A stretch of DNA of 64,000 nucleotides from positions 1 through 64,000 of the forward strand of contig NZ_JAJSSH010000010.1 of assembly GCF_021403115.1 (NCBI RefSeq), read 5' to 3'. The notes beneath the pieces are model-generated. The model saw only the letters and a program-made list of their open reading frames with translations, was not told where the DNA came from and did not search any database. Below, piece after piece: positions 47,835 through 57,060 of the stretch. A program made the position numbers and the translations under genes. The stretch's first letter is position 1; each line of letters starts with the position of its first letter. The stretch comes from Sphingobium sufflavum. Its GTDB lineage: Bacteria; Pseudomonadota; Alphaproteobacteria; Sphingomonadales; Sphingomonadaceae.

Positions 47835-49022
47835 ATGACGACGACTCCCCCGCTTTCGCCGCAGCGTTTCGAGAGGGTGGAGGCGCATGTGCGGGCGCTG
47901 GTGGAGAGCGGGGCGCTGCCCCATGCGCAATGGCTGGCGGCTCGCGATGGGGAGGTGCTGCATCGCTTCACCATGGGCCGGGCGCGCGCGGACGGCACAC
48001 CGCTGCGCGAGGACGCCGTCTTTCGCATCGCGTCGATGACCAAGGCGGTGACGGCGTTCCTGTTCCTGATGCTGTGGGAGGAGGGGCGGGTCGGGCTGCA
48101 CGATCCGCTGACATCCGTGCTGCCGGAACTGGCCGACCTGCGGGTCTATGACGGGGGCAAATTTGCGCCCTTCGCCACACGGGCGGCGACGCGCCAGCCG
48201 GTGATGCTGGACCTGCTGCTCCACACCGCCGGGTTCAGCCATGGCTTTCAGCAGAATCACCCCGTCGATCAGGCCTATTGGACGGCGGGAGTCGATAATT
48301 TCAAGGCGGTGAAGACGGCGGACGGGATCGTTGCCGCGCTGGCGGGCCTGCCGCTGCTGCATGATCCGGGGACGGCGTTCACCTACTCCATTGCAACCGA
48401 CCTGATCGGCATCATCATCGAACGGCTGACCGGTCGTCCGCTGGACCAATTGTTCGCAGAGAGGATTTTCAGGCCGCTGGGCATGACGGATACGGGGCTC
48501 GTGCTGCGGGACGATCAGGCAGACCGTTTCACGGACGCCTGGGCCGAACACCCCCGGCGGGGCCATTATGTCTATGACACGGCGCTCGACGGTCTGTGGT
48601 CGCGGCCCTTGACCTTCGCGTCGGGGGGCGGGGGGCTGCTGTCCACCACGGCGGACTATCATCGCTTCTGCCGGATGTTGCTGGGCGAGGGCGCGCTGGA
48701 TGGCGTGCGGTTGCTGAAGCCGGAGACGATGGCGATGATGGTCCGCAACCATCTACCCGATGGGCAGAGCATCGGGGCGATGGCGCAGGGCATGTTTGCG
48801 GGCGATAGCTGTCGCGCCATCGGGCAAGGGCTGGGCATAGCGGTGACGCTGCCGGGCGGGCAGGGCGCGCGACCGGCGGGGGAGATGCACTGGACCGGGC
48901 TGTTCTCCACCTTCTATTCGGTGGTGCCGTCGGAGCGGCTGATCCTGATCTTCATGACGCAGTTGCTGCCGCTGAAGCAGGATGATCTGCCGGACGCGCT
49001 CTATCGGATATTGATGGGGTGA
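47835..49022 (+). CDS. Serine hydrolase of the beta-lactamase/esterase (class C-like) family
   Basis: 395 residues without a signal peptide, so probably cytoplasmic and not a resistance enzyme. The nucleophile motif S67-M-T-K70 is in ASMTKAVTAF, and the second motif appears as Y-S-I in FTYSIATD. Conserved family text includes LLLHTAGFSHGF, IFRPLGMTDTG and ASGGGGLLSTTADYHRF. Esterases of the EstB type share this layout. Divergent from DUF952-trmFO. Substrate unknown. Confidence 0.87.
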   Translation: MTTTPPLSPQRFERVEAHVRALVESGALPHAQWLAARDGEVLHRFTMGRARADGTPLREDAVFRIASMTKAVTAFLFLMLWEEGRVGLHDPLTSVLPELADLRVYDGGKFAPFATRAATRQPVMLDLLLHTAGFSHGFQQNHPVDQAYWTAGVDNFKAVKTADGIVAALAGLPLLHDPGTAFTYSIATDLIGIIIERLTGRPLDQLFAERIFRPLGMTDTGLVLRDDQADRFTDAWAEHPRRGHYVYDTALDGLWSRPLTFASGGGGLLSTTADYHRFCRMLLGEGALDGVRLLKPETMAMMVRNHLPDGQSIGAMAQGMFAGDSCRAIGQGLGIAVTLPGGQGARPAGEMHWTGLFSTFYSVVPSERLILIFMTQLLPLKQDDLPDALYRILMG

Positions 49023-49046
49023 AGCGGATGGCCCAGGCGGCCCGCT

Positions 49047-50336
49047 TCAGTCCTCCCGCATCGTCCCATGCGCCCTTGTGTCCCGCATCACCAGATAGGC
49101 GACTAGCGACAGGGCGGCCATGCCGCTGACATACCAGAAGAAAATGCTCTCCTGTCCCGCGCTCTTCAGCCAGAGGGCGACATATTCCGCCGACCCGCCG
49201 AACAGCGCGTTGGCGATGGCATAGGGCAGCGCCACGCCCAGCGCGCGGATATGGGCGGGGAAGAGTTCCGCCTTCACGATGGCGTTGATCGCGGTATAGC
49301 CGCTGACGATGACCAGTCCCGCCAGCACCAGCAGGAAGGCGGTGACGGGCGAACCGCCCCGGCCGATCAGCGTGAACAGCGGCACGGTGAAAAGCGTCGC
49401 GCCGATGCCGAAGGCGATGAGCAGCGGCCTGCGCCCGATCCGGTCGGACAGCGCGCCGATGACGGGTTGCAGGATCATGTAGAGGAACAGCGCGACCGTC
49501 ATGATGCGCGCGGCGGTTTCTCGGTTATATCCCGCTGAATTGACGAGATATTTCTGCATATAGGTGGTGTAGGCATAGAAGGCCAGCGTGCCGCCCGCCG
49601 TGAGGGCGACGACGAGCAGCGCGGTGCCGGGATGCTCGCGGAAGAGGGCGAGGGCGGACGACGCCTTGTCCTTCGCGCGGGAGGTGAAGTCCTGCGTCTC
49701 CGCCAGTCCCCGGCGGATCAGGAAGACAGAGACGGCGAGGGTCGCGCCGACGAAGAAGGGGATGCGCCATCCCCACGCCTCCATCGCGGCCTCGCTCATC
49801 ACGGCTTGCAGGACCAACTGGACGGCGAGCGCCACCAACTGTCCGGCGATCAGCGTGACATATTGGAAGCTGGAGAAGAAGCCGCGCCGCTCGCGCGTCG
49901 CCATTTCGGAGAGATAGGTGGCGCTGGCCCCATATTCGCCGCCGATGCTGAGGCCCTGGAGCAGGCGCGCGAGTAGGAGCAAGGCGGGCGCGGCCAGGCC
50001 GATGCTGGCATGGCCGGGCGTGACAGCGATCAGCAGGGAGCCGCCGCCCATCATGAGGACGGAGAGGGTCAGGCCCGCCTTGCGCCCATGGCGGTCGCAA
50101 TAGACGCCCATGATCCACGCGCCGATGGGCCGCATGAGGAAGCCGACGCCGAATATGGCGGCGGTGCTGAGCAATTGCGCGGTCGGGTTGCCTTTGGGGA
50201 AAAAGACCGGCGCGAAATACAGGGAGAAGGCCGCATAGGCGTACCAGTCATACCATTCGACCAGATTGCCGAGTGACCCGCCGATGATGGAGCGGAGGCG
50301 ATGCTGGTTGCTGGGCTGGCTGCTGGTGTCGGTCAT
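49047..50336 (-). CDS. MHS-family MFS transporter (metabolite:H+ symporter)
   Basis: 429 residues with twelve predicted membrane segments. The family start GSLGNLVEWYDWYAYAAFSLYFAP and the loop DRHGRKAGL are diagnostic of the MHS group, which includes alpha-ketoglutarate permease KgtP, proline/betaine ProP and citrate transporters. It resembles the KgtP-type dicarboxylate branch most, but the substrate is not certain. Convergent with the serine hydrolase. Confidence 0.87.
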   Translation of the reverse strand: MTDTSSQPSNQHRLRSIIGGSLGNLVEWYDWYAYAAFSLYFAPVFFPKGNPTAQLLSTAAIFGVGFLMRPIGAWIMGVYCDRHGRKAGLTLSVLMMGGGSLLIAVTPGHASIGLAAPALLLLARLLQGLSIGGEYGASATYLSEMATRERRGFFSSFQYVTLIAGQLVALAVQLVLQAVMSEAAMEAWGWRIPFFVGATLAVSVFLIRRGLAETQDFTSRAKDKASSALALFREHPGTALLVVALTAGGTLAFYAYTTYMQKYLVNSAGYNRETAARIMTVALFLYMILQPVIGALSDRIGRRPLLIAFGIGATLFTVPLFTLIGRGGSPVTAFLLVLAGLVIVSGYTAINAIVKAELFPAHIRALGVALPYAIANALFGGSAEYVALWLKSAGQESIFFWYVSGMAALSLVAYLVMRDTRAHGTMRED

Positions 50337-50449
50337 AGGGCCCCCGTCCGGTTGTCGACGGTGGTTAGCCTGTGTCGCCGATGGGGGAAAGGGGTGATGG
50401 GGAACGCTTTATTGCGCCCGGTCCTGCGAAACCCGTCTGTGGAGGGGGT

Positions 50450-50479
50450 GGGGAGGGGCAAGTGAAGCCACCCCTCCCC
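50450..50479 (-). terminator. Hairpin downstream of the VOC gene
   Basis: Perfect 9-bp stem (GGGGAGGGG with CCCCTCCCC) and a 12-base loop starting 9 bp beyond the VOC stop. No T run, so termination is uncertain. The rest of the 151-bp gap up to the MFS gene shows nothing clear. Confidence 0.4.
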
Positions 50480-50487
50480 GCAAAAGA

Positions 50488-50877
50488 TCAGCCGCCGATG
50501 AAGCGCATCGCGCACAGCTTGTTTCCCGCCGGATCGCGCAGATAGGCGAGGTACATGGCCATGGGCGTGCCCGCGTGGCGGATGCCCGGCGCGTCCTCGA
50601 TCGCGGTGCCGCCATTGGCGACGCCCGCTGCGTGCCATGCGTCGATCTTGTCATCGGTATCGACGCCAAAGCCGATGGTGTTGCCATTGCCGGGGGTGGC
50701 GGGCTGGCCGTCGATCGGCGGTGTGATGGCAAAGCGGCCACCCTGCGGCGTGGACCAGAAAACGCGCCCCTTGGGATCGTCAAAGCTGTCGGTGTAGCCG
50801 AGCGCGGCGAAGGTCGCGTCGTAGAATTTGCGCGATGCCTCGATGTCGTTTGCGCCGACCATGATGTGACTGAACAT
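50488..50877 (-). CDS. VOC-family (glyoxalase/dioxygenase fold) protein
   Basis: 129 residues with paired beta-alpha-beta-beta-beta modules. The first module starts MFSHIMVGANDIEASRKFYDATFAALGY, and the end AYLRDPAGNKLCAMRF matches the usual DPxGN motif. Two metal-binding positions are plausible (His4, Glu/Asp near the end). It is 83 bp after fghA on the same strand, so it may be a minor part of the formaldehyde or aldehyde detoxification unit. Confidence 0.82.
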   Translation of the reverse strand: MFSHIMVGANDIEASRKFYDATFAALGYTDSFDDPKGRVFWSTPQGGRFAITPPIDGQPATPGNGNTIGFGVDTDDKIDAWHAAGVANGGTAIEDAPGIRHAGTPMAMYLAYLRDPAGNKLCAMRFIGG

Positions 50878-50960
50878 AATTGCTCCTGCTCCTGATGATG
50901 AAATGGGGGTGGTGATAGGCTTTTGTGACGTCGTGCCGGCCTGACCGGGCGATGCCTTCG

Positions 50961-51797
50961 CTATTCGTCTGACGACAGCCGCGCCGCGTGCCAGCCGACA
51001 TGGTCCGCCATGAAGGTGGAGATGAAATAATAGCTGTGGCCATAGCCGGGCTGCATGCGGATCGCCGCCGGGAAGTCCGCCTTCTTCGCCGCGATGGCGA
51101 GGAGGCCGGGCTGGAGGTCGGCGAGGAATTCATCCGCATCGCCCTGATCGACCAGCAGGTTGGGCAGGCCCGCGCCATCCGCGATCAGGGCGCAGGCGTC
51201 ATAGGCGCGCCATGCGTCTTCGTCCGGGCCGAGATAGCCGGTCAGCGCCTTTCGGGCGAGGGCGGACTGCGACGCGCTGCTGATCGGGGCCAGTGCGCTG
51301 ACGGAGCGGAAGCGGCCGGGATTGCACAGAGCGATGGTCAGCGCGCCATGGCCGCCCATGCTGTGCCCCATGATCGACTGGCGATCCGCATCGACGGGGA
51401 AATGGTCTGCGATGAGCGCGGGCAGTTCCTCCTCGATATAGGTTCGCATGCGATAGTGCTGTGACCATGGCTCCTGCGTGGCGTCGAGGTAGAAGCCAGC
51501 ACCCTTGCCGAAATCCCAGCCGTCGTCGTCGGGCACATCATCACCGCGCGGGGAGGTGTCCGGCGCGATGAAGATGATCCCATGCTCCGCGCAGGCGGCA
51601 CGATATTCGCCTTTTTCCGTCACATTGGCATGGGTGCAGGTCAGGCCGGATAGATACCAGAGGACAGGCAGCTTCGCGCCCGGCGCATGGTCGGGCACGA
51701 AGATGGAGAAGGTCATCGGTGTGCCCGTGGCCGTGGACGCGTGGGTATAGACGCCCTGCGTGCCGCCATGGCTTTTCCAGCTTGAGACCTGCTCCAT
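50961..51797 (-). CDS. fghA: S-formylglutathione hydrolase
   Basis: Esterase D-type alpha/beta hydrolase that releases formate from S-formylglutathione. Nucleophile Ser146 in GHSMGGHGAL, with Asp (VDQGDADEFL) and His (QPGYGHSYYF) completing the triad; conserved YLSGLTCTHANVTEKGEY. 278 residues. ATG overlaps the dehydrogenase stop by one base. Confidence 0.95.
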   Translation of the reverse strand: MEQVSSWKSHGGTQGVYTHASTATGTPMTFSIFVPDHAPGAKLPVLWYLSGLTCTHANVTEKGEYRAACAEHGIIFIAPDTSPRGDDVPDDDGWDFGKGAGFYLDATQEPWSQHYRMRTYIEEELPALIADHFPVDADRQSIMGHSMGGHGALTIALCNPGRFRSVSALAPISSASQSALARKALTGYLGPDEDAWRAYDACALIADGAGLPNLLVDQGDADEFLADLQPGLLAIAAKKADFPAAIRMQPGYGHSYYFISTFMADHVGWHAARLSSDE

Positions 51798-52909
51798 CAG
51801 AACACCACGACGCTGCGGATGCTCTTGCCCTCATGCATCAGGTCGAAGCCCTTGTTGATCTCGTCCAGCGTCAGGACATGGGTAATCATCGGGTCGATCT
51901 CGATCTTGCCGTTCATATACCAGTCCACGATCTTGGGCACGTCCGTGCGCCCCTTGGCCCCGCCGAACGCACTGCCCTGCCACACCCGGCCGGTGACGAG
52001 CTGGAAGGGGCGTGTGCTGATCTCCTTGCCCGCTTCCGCCACGCCGATGACGGTGGAGACGCCCCAGCCGCGATGGCAGGCCTCCAGCGCCTGGCGCATG
52101 ACTTCGGTATTGCCGGTGCAGTCGAAGGTATAGTCGGCGCCGCCATCGGTCAGGGCGACGAGATCGGCCACCACTTCGGCTGTCGTCTTGCCTTTGGGAT
52201 TATAGAAATGAGTCATGCCGAAACGGCGGCCCCATTCCTCCCGCTCCGGGTTGATGTCCACGCCGATGATGCGGTCTGCGCCGACCAGCCGCGCGCCCTG
52301 CAACACGTTGAGGCCGATGCCGCCAAGGCCAAAGACGATGACGTTGGAGCCGGGGGTGACCTTGGCCGTGTTGATGACCGCGCCGACGCCGGTGGTGACG
52401 CCGCAGCCGATGTAGCAGCTCTTGTCGAACGGCGCGTCTTCGCGGATTTTCGCGACGGCGATTTCCGGGAGGACCGTGAAGTTCGAGAAGGTGGAGCAGC
52501 CCATATAATGGAAGATCGGCTGGCCCTTGTAGGAAAAGCGGGTTGTGCCGTCCGGCATCAGGCCCTGTCCCTGTGTCGCGCGGATGGCGGTGCACAGGTT
52601 GGTCTTGCCGGACAGGCAGCTTTTGCACTGGCGACATTCGGGGGTGTAGAGCGGAATGACATGGTCGCCGGGCTTCACGCTGGTGACGCCGGGGCCGACT
52701 TCGCGCACCACGCCGGCGCCCTCATGGCCGAGGACGGAGGGGAAGATGCCCTCCGAATCGAAACCGTCCAGCGTATAGGCATCGGTGTGGCAGATGCCGG
52801 TCGCCATGATCTCCACCAGCACCTCGCCCGCCTTCGGTCCCTCCAGGTCGATCTCGACGATCTCCAGCGGTGTCTTGGGCGCAAAGGCGACGGCGGCGCG
52901 GGTCTTCAT
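51797..52909 (-). CDS. frmA: S-(hydroxymethyl)glutathione dehydrogenase (class III ADH)
   Basis: Oxidises the formaldehyde-glutathione adduct with NAD+. Zinc-dependent class III alcohol dehydrogenase: catalytic-zinc GICHTDAYT and GHEGAG, structural-zinc Cys set in [17 protein letters not shown], and cofactor motif [15 protein letters not shown]. 370 residues from ATG 52909 with AAGGAAG upstream. The frmA-fghA pair forms a complete formaldehyde-to-formate pathway. No frmR or other regulator is adjacent. Confidence 0.97.
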   Translation of the reverse strand: MKTRAAVAFAPKTPLEIVEIDLEGPKAGEVLVEIMATGICHTDAYTLDGFDSEGIFPSVLGHEGAGVVREVGPGVTSVKPGDHVIPLYTPECRQCKSCLSGKTNLCTAIRATQGQGLMPDGTTRFSYKGQPIFHYMGCSTFSNFTVLPEIAVAKIREDAPFDKSCYIGCGVTTGVGAVINTAKVTPGSNVIVFGLGGIGLNVLQGARLVGADRIIGVDINPEREEWGRRFGMTHFYNPKGKTTAEVVADLVALTDGGADYTFDCTGNTEVMRQALEACHRGWGVSTVIGVAEAGKEISTRPFQLVTGRVWQGSAFGGAKGRTDVPKIVDWYMNGKIEIDPMITHVLTLDEINKGFDLMHEGKSIRSVVVF

Positions 52910-53022
52910 GGTGGCTTCCTTGGAACTTGGGAACGACAGGCGCCTGTCATAACGCCGGTCGATGACGCCGCAAGGGCCGGTTGCATCTTGCAATCCGACG
53001 GCGAGGGGGCACATGGAAGGGC

Positions 53023-53934
53023 ATGACCGATACTCCGCCCGCCGGGCCAGACCGCCCTGCCATCCCCCAGCGCATCCCTATGCCTACCGGGGACGCCATT
53101 GCCCTGTCGCCGCGGGTGACGCGGGTGCTGGCCCCCAATCCGTCACCCTTCACCTACACCGGGACGCAAAGCTATCTGGTCGGGACGACCGAACTGGCGG
53201 TGATCGACCCCGGCCCGGCGGAAGAGGCGCATCTCGCCGCACTGCTGCGCGCCATTGGGGAACGGCCGGTCAAGGCGATCCTGTGCACTCACACCCACCG
53301 CGACCATAGCCCAGCCGCCGCGCCGCTGGCCAAGGCGACCGGTGCGACGATCATCGGCTGCGCGCCTTTCGCCATTACCGATGACGGCCCGCGCGCCGAC
53401 GCGGCGTTCGACACAGGCTATGCGCCGGACGCGATCCTCACCGATGGCGATGCCGTGATAGGCGAAGGTTGGACGTTGCGGGCCGTGCATACGCCGGGCC
53501 ATACCTCCAACCATCTGTGCTACGCGCTGGAGGAGGAGGGCGCGCTCTTCACTGGCGATCATGTGATGGGCTGGTCGACCAGCGTCGTTTCGCCGCCCGA
53601 TGGCGACATGACCGACTATATGCTGTCGCTGAACAAGCTGATGGAGCGGGAGGATGCGATCTTCTACCCCGCCCATGGCGAGGCGATCGAGAATCCCCGC
53701 CGGCTGGTGCGCGGCATGATCGGCCATCGCAAGATGCGCGAGGGGCAGATATTGCGCTTTCTGGGTGCGAACGGCGCCTCCGCCATCCCGACGATGGTGC
53801 TGGACATGTATAAAGGCGTCGACCCCGGCCTGCATCCTGCGGCAGGCCGTTCGGTGCAGGCGCATCTGATCGACCTCGACGCGCGTTCCAAGGTTCGACT
53901 GAGGGACGATGAACGTTGGGAACTGGTCGCATGA
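53023..53934 (+). CDS. Metallo-beta-lactamase-fold hydrolase (LACTB2/glyoxalase II-like)
   Basis: 303 residues. The dinuclear-metal motif H90-T-H92-R-D94-H95 is in [12 protein letters not shown]; further ligands are in [21 protein letters not shown] and YPAHGE. A C-terminal winged-helix-like domain (about 215-300) is typical of LACTB2-like nucleases and hydrolases. ATG 53023 follows AAGGG. Divergent from frmA and coupled by ATGA overlap to the DUF4230 gene. Confidence 0.88.
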   Translation: MTDTPPAGPDRPAIPQRIPMPTGDAIALSPRVTRVLAPNPSPFTYTGTQSYLVGTTELAVIDPGPAEEAHLAALLRAIGERPVKAILCTHTHRDHSPAAAPLAKATGATIIGCAPFAITDDGPRADAAFDTGYAPDAILTDGDAVIGEGWTLRAVHTPGHTSNHLCYALEEEGALFTGDHVMGWSTSVVSPPDGDMTDYMLSLNKLMEREDAIFYPAHGEAIENPRRLVRGMIGHRKMREGQILRFLGANGASAIPTMVLDMYKGVDPGLHPAAGRSVQAHLIDLDARSKVRLRDDERWELVA

Positions 53935-54536
53935 AATCATTCCGTACCGCCGCGATACTGGTCGCGATCCTCATCGCCATCGGCGGCGGCCTCTGGTGGC
54001 TGGAGCGGTACACCAACCGCCAGATAGAAGGTTCGGTAGAGACCATCGCCACCGCCAGCCTGCAAGGTCTGAAGGAGCAGGCGCGGCTGGTGCCGTTCGT
54101 CGCGCGCTTCGTGGCGGTGACGACCAGCGAGCAAAGCCGGTTCGGCCTTTCCGCGAAACAGACGATGATCCTGCCCGGCGTGGTGCGGTACGAACTGGAC
54201 CTCAATCAGATCACGGCGCAGGATGTGGCGTGGGACGAAGCGAAGAAGACGCTGACCATCTATCTGCCGCCGATCATCCTGACTGGTCCGGAAATCGACC
54301 TGAAGGGTATGCAGGTCTATGACGGTGGTGGCCTGTTGATGGCGCTCACCGATGCGGAAAAGACGCTGGACGCCGCCAACAAGACGAATGGCCAGAAGGC
54401 GCTGATCGCGCAGGCCCGCGGCGAGGTGCCGATGCGGCTGGCTCGCGATGCCGCCCGCAATGCGATAGAGCGCAGTTTTGCTATGCCTTTGCGCGCCGCT
54501 GGGATAGAGGCGCGCGTAACCGCGCAGTTCAAGTAA
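53931..54536 (+). CDS. DUF4230 membrane-anchored protein
   Basis: 201 residues: one N-terminal membrane segment (about 6-24) and a periplasmic domain of the DUF4230 type (MILPGVVRYELDLNQITAQDV, IYLPPIILTGPEIDL). Function unknown. Start overlaps the MBL gene stop; nadA follows 26 bp later, so it could share a transcript with it. Confidence 0.8.
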   Translation: MKSFRTAAILVAILIAIGGGLWWLERYTNRQIEGSVETIATASLQGLKEQARLVPFVARFVAVTTSEQSRFGLSAKQTMILPGVVRYELDLNQITAQDVAWDEAKKTLTIYLPPIILTGPEIDLKGMQVYDGGGLLMALTDAEKTLDAANKTNGQKALIAQARGEVPMRLARDAARNAIERSFAMPLRAAGIEARVTAQFK

Positions 54537-54562
54537 GCGCGACAGTTTCGAGGACGAGACCG

Positions 54563-55552
54563 ATGACCGCCCAACCCCGCGAAAATCTCGCAGGCGTCGA
54601 CCTGCTGGCTGAGATCAACCGCCTCCGCAAGGAGAAGAACGCCGTCATCCTCGGCCATTATTACCAGCGGCCGGAGATTCAGGACCTGTCCGATTTCGTC
54701 GGCGATTCGCTGGAACTGTCGCGCAAGGCGGCGGAGACGGACGCGGATGTAATCGTGTTCTGCGGCGTGCGTTTCATGGCGGAAACGGCCAAGATACTGT
54801 CGCCCGACAAGATTGTGGTGCTGCCCGACATGGACGCCGGCTGTTCGCTGGAGGACAGTTGCCCGCCGGACCGGTTCAAGGCGTTCCGCGAGGCGCATCC
54901 AGACCATATCGCGCTCAGCTATATCAACTGTTCGGCGGAGGTGAAGGCGTTGTCCGACATCATCGTGACCAGCTCGTCGGCTGAGAAGATATTGAGCCAG
55001 ATCCCGAAGGACCAGAAGATCATCTTCGGCCCCGACAAGCATCTGGGCGGCTATCTGGCGCGCAAGCTGGGCCGGGAGATGCTGTTGTGGCCCGGCGTGT
55101 GCATCGTGCATGAGGCGTTCAGCGAGACGGAACTGCTCAAGCTGAAGGCCGAGCATCCCGACGCGCCCATCGCCGCGCACCCGGAATGTCCGCCGTTCAT
55201 CGTGGACCATGCGGACTATGTCGGTTCGACCAGCGGCATCCTCGACTATGCCAAGGCGATGCCGGGCGACACGCTGATCGTCGCGACGGAACCGCATATC
55301 ATCCACCAGATGCAGAAGTCGGTGCCGGCGAAGACGTTCATCGGCGCGCCGGGCGCGGACGGCAACTGCAACTGCAACATCTGCCCCTATATGGCGATGA
55401 ACACGCTGGAAAAGTTGTATATTTGCCTGCGCGACCTCAGCCCCCGGATCGAGATGGAGGAGGGGCTGCGCCTCGCCGCCAAGAAGAGCCTCGACCGGAT
55501 GCTGGAAATGGCGTCGGGCACGGTGGGCAAGGGCGACCTGGGCAACCGCTGA
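54563..55552 (+). CDS. nadA: Quinolinate synthase A
   Basis: Condenses iminoaspartate and dihydroxyacetone phosphate to quinolinate; needs a [4Fe-4S] cluster. Cysteines suited to the cluster lie in MDAGCSLEDSC, AHPECPPF and NCNCNICPYMAMN. Other signatures: ILGHYYQRPEIQDL, FCGVRFMAETAKIL and GPDKHLGGYLA. 329 residues. Its partner nadB (aspartate oxidase) is not in the window. Confidence 0.97.
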   Translation: MTAQPRENLAGVDLLAEINRLRKEKNAVILGHYYQRPEIQDLSDFVGDSLELSRKAAETDADVIVFCGVRFMAETAKILSPDKIVVLPDMDAGCSLEDSCPPDRFKAFREAHPDHIALSYINCSAEVKALSDIIVTSSSAEKILSQIPKDQKIIFGPDKHLGGYLARKLGREMLLWPGVCIVHEAFSETELLKLKAEHPDAPIAAHPECPPFIVDHADYVGSTSGILDYAKAMPGDTLIVATEPHIIHQMQKSVPAKTFIGAPGADGNCNCNICPYMAMNTLEKLYICLRDLSPRIEMEEGLRLAAKKSLDRMLEMASGTVGKGDLGNR

Positions 55553-56115
55553 TGGCCCCGGCTGTCACCATGGCCGAACAGGCTGAGGCCGTCCTGCACT
55601 TCTGGTTCACGGAAGTCGGGCCGGAGCGGCAGTTCGCCAAGGATGATGCGCTGGACGCGGAATGTGCGGCGCGGTTCGGGCGGTTGCGGGATGCCGTGGT
55701 GGCCAGCGATGCGGCGGAATGGCGCGGTGATGCCGATACGCTGCTGGCAGCCATCATCCTGATCGACCAGATTTCGCGCAACGTCCACCGGGGCAGCGCG
55801 GCGGCGTTCGCGGCTGATCCGCTGGGGTTGGAACTGGCGCTGTCAGGGATTGCGGCGGGCTATCATCGGCTGTTGCCGCCCGACCGGCGCGCTTTCCTCT
55901 ACATGCCGTTGATGCATGCGGAGGATCGCGGAGTGCAGCACTTTGCATTGCGTTGTTTTGCCGATGAAGGGCTGGAGAAGAACCTCGACTTCGCGCGGGC
56001 GCATCGCGACGTGATCGAACGATTCGGGCGTTTTCCGGGGCGGAATGCTGCGCTGGGCCGTGCCTCCACGCCGGAGGAGCAGTCGTTTCTGGCCGAGGGT
56101 GGCGGCAACTGGTGA
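55552..56115 (+). CDS. DUF924 protein
   Basis: 187 residues of the DUF924 family (all-helical, TPR-like by family prediction). Conserved blocks: VLHFWFTE, ADTLLAAIILIDQISRNVHRGSAAAFAADP, RRAFLYMPLMHAEDRGVQ and FGRFPGRNAALGR. No established activity. It overlaps the nadA stop by one base, so it is coupled to NAD synthesis by position. Confidence 0.85.
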   Translation: MAPAVTMAEQAEAVLHFWFTEVGPERQFAKDDALDAECAARFGRLRDAVVASDAAEWRGDADTLLAAIILIDQISRNVHRGSAAAFAADPLGLELALSGIAAGYHRLLPPDRRAFLYMPLMHAEDRGVQHFALRCFADEGLEKNLDFARAHRDVIERFGRFPGRNAALGRASTPEEQSFLAEGGGNW

Positions 56116-56169
56116 ACGGCCGTCGCGCAGGCTGATTGCATGGGCCGCAAAATCGGCTAATCCGCCCTT

Positions 56170-57060
56170 ATGACCTTATCGCATCCTCCCCTCGCACTGG
56201 CCCCTTTCGAGCTGGCCGGTTTCGACCTTGCCGCCTTTGTCGCCGCCACATTGGCCGAGGATCTGAACGGCGCCCCCGGCGCGGGTGGGCGTGACCTGAC
56301 GTCGGAGAGCGTGATCCCCGCCGATGCTGTCTTCACGGGCGTGATGGACAGCCGGGACGCGGTGGTGGTCGCGGGCCTGCCGATCGCAGCGGCCTTCTTT
56401 CGCGCGCTCGATCCCGATGTGGAGATTGAACTGCTGGTCGCGGATGGCGATTCGGTGAAGGCGGGGAGCGACCTGTTGCGGCTGCGCGGCAATGCCCGTG
56501 CGCTGCTGACGGCGGAGCGGTCGGCGCTCAACACGGTGCAGCATCTGACCGGCATCGCCACCATGACGCGCGACTATGTGCGCCGGATCGAGGGGACGGG
56601 GACCATCCTGCTCGACACCCGCAAGACGATTCCCGGCCTGCGTGTGCTGGAGAAATATGCGACGCGGCAGGGCGGCGCGCAGAACCACCGCATGGGCCTG
56701 TGGGACGCGGCGATGATAAAGGACAATCATGTCGCGGTCGCCGGATCGGTGGAGGAAGCCGTGCGCCGCGCGGTCGCCGCCGGGGTGGAGCGGATCATCG
56801 TGGAGGTCGACCGGGTCGATCAGGTGGAACCGGCCATCGCGGCGGGGGCGACCCACCTGCTGCTCGACAATATGGAACCCGCGGTGCTGCGCGGCGCGGT
56901 GACGCTGGTCGGCGGGCGCGTGCCGACGGAGGCGTCGGGCGGCGTGCGGCTGGACACGATCCGGGCCATTGCGGAGACGGGTGTGACCTATGTGAGTGTC
57001 GGGCGGCTGACCCAGTCGGCCCCGGCGGCGGATGTGGGGCTGGACTTTGCGGCCGCCTGA
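56170..57060 (+). CDS. nadC: Quinolinate (nicotinate-nucleotide) phosphoribosyltransferase
   Basis: Forms nicotinate mononucleotide from quinolinate and PRPP, joining the nadA product to NAD. Motifs: LTAERSALNTVQHLTGIAT, LLDTRKTIPGLRVLEKYA, GGAQNHRMGLWDAAMIKDNH and EASGGVRLDTI. 296 residues, the usual length. 54 bp after DUF924. Confidence 0.97.
   Translation: MTLSHPPLALAPFELAGFDLAAFVAATLAEDLNGAPGAGGRDLTSESVIPADAVFTGVMDSRDAVVVAGLPIAAAFFRALDPDVEIELLVADGDSVKAGSDLLRLRGNARALLTAERSALNTVQHLTGIATMTRDYVRRIEGTGTILLDTRKTIPGLRVLEKYATRQGGAQNHRMGLWDAAMIKDNHVAVAGSVEEAVRRAVAAGVERIIVEVDRVDQVEPAIAAGATHLLLDNMEPAVLRGAVTLVGGRVPTEASGGVRLDTIRAIAETGVTYVSVGRLTQSAPAADVGLDFAAA

Noticed and set aside
47835..49022. Beta-lactamase resistance gene
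   Set aside because: No signal peptide and an esterase-like layout; a housekeeping or catabolic hydrolase is more likely.
51719..53026. 435-residue plus-strand frame opposite frmA and fghA
   Set aside because: Shadow of the formaldehyde genes.
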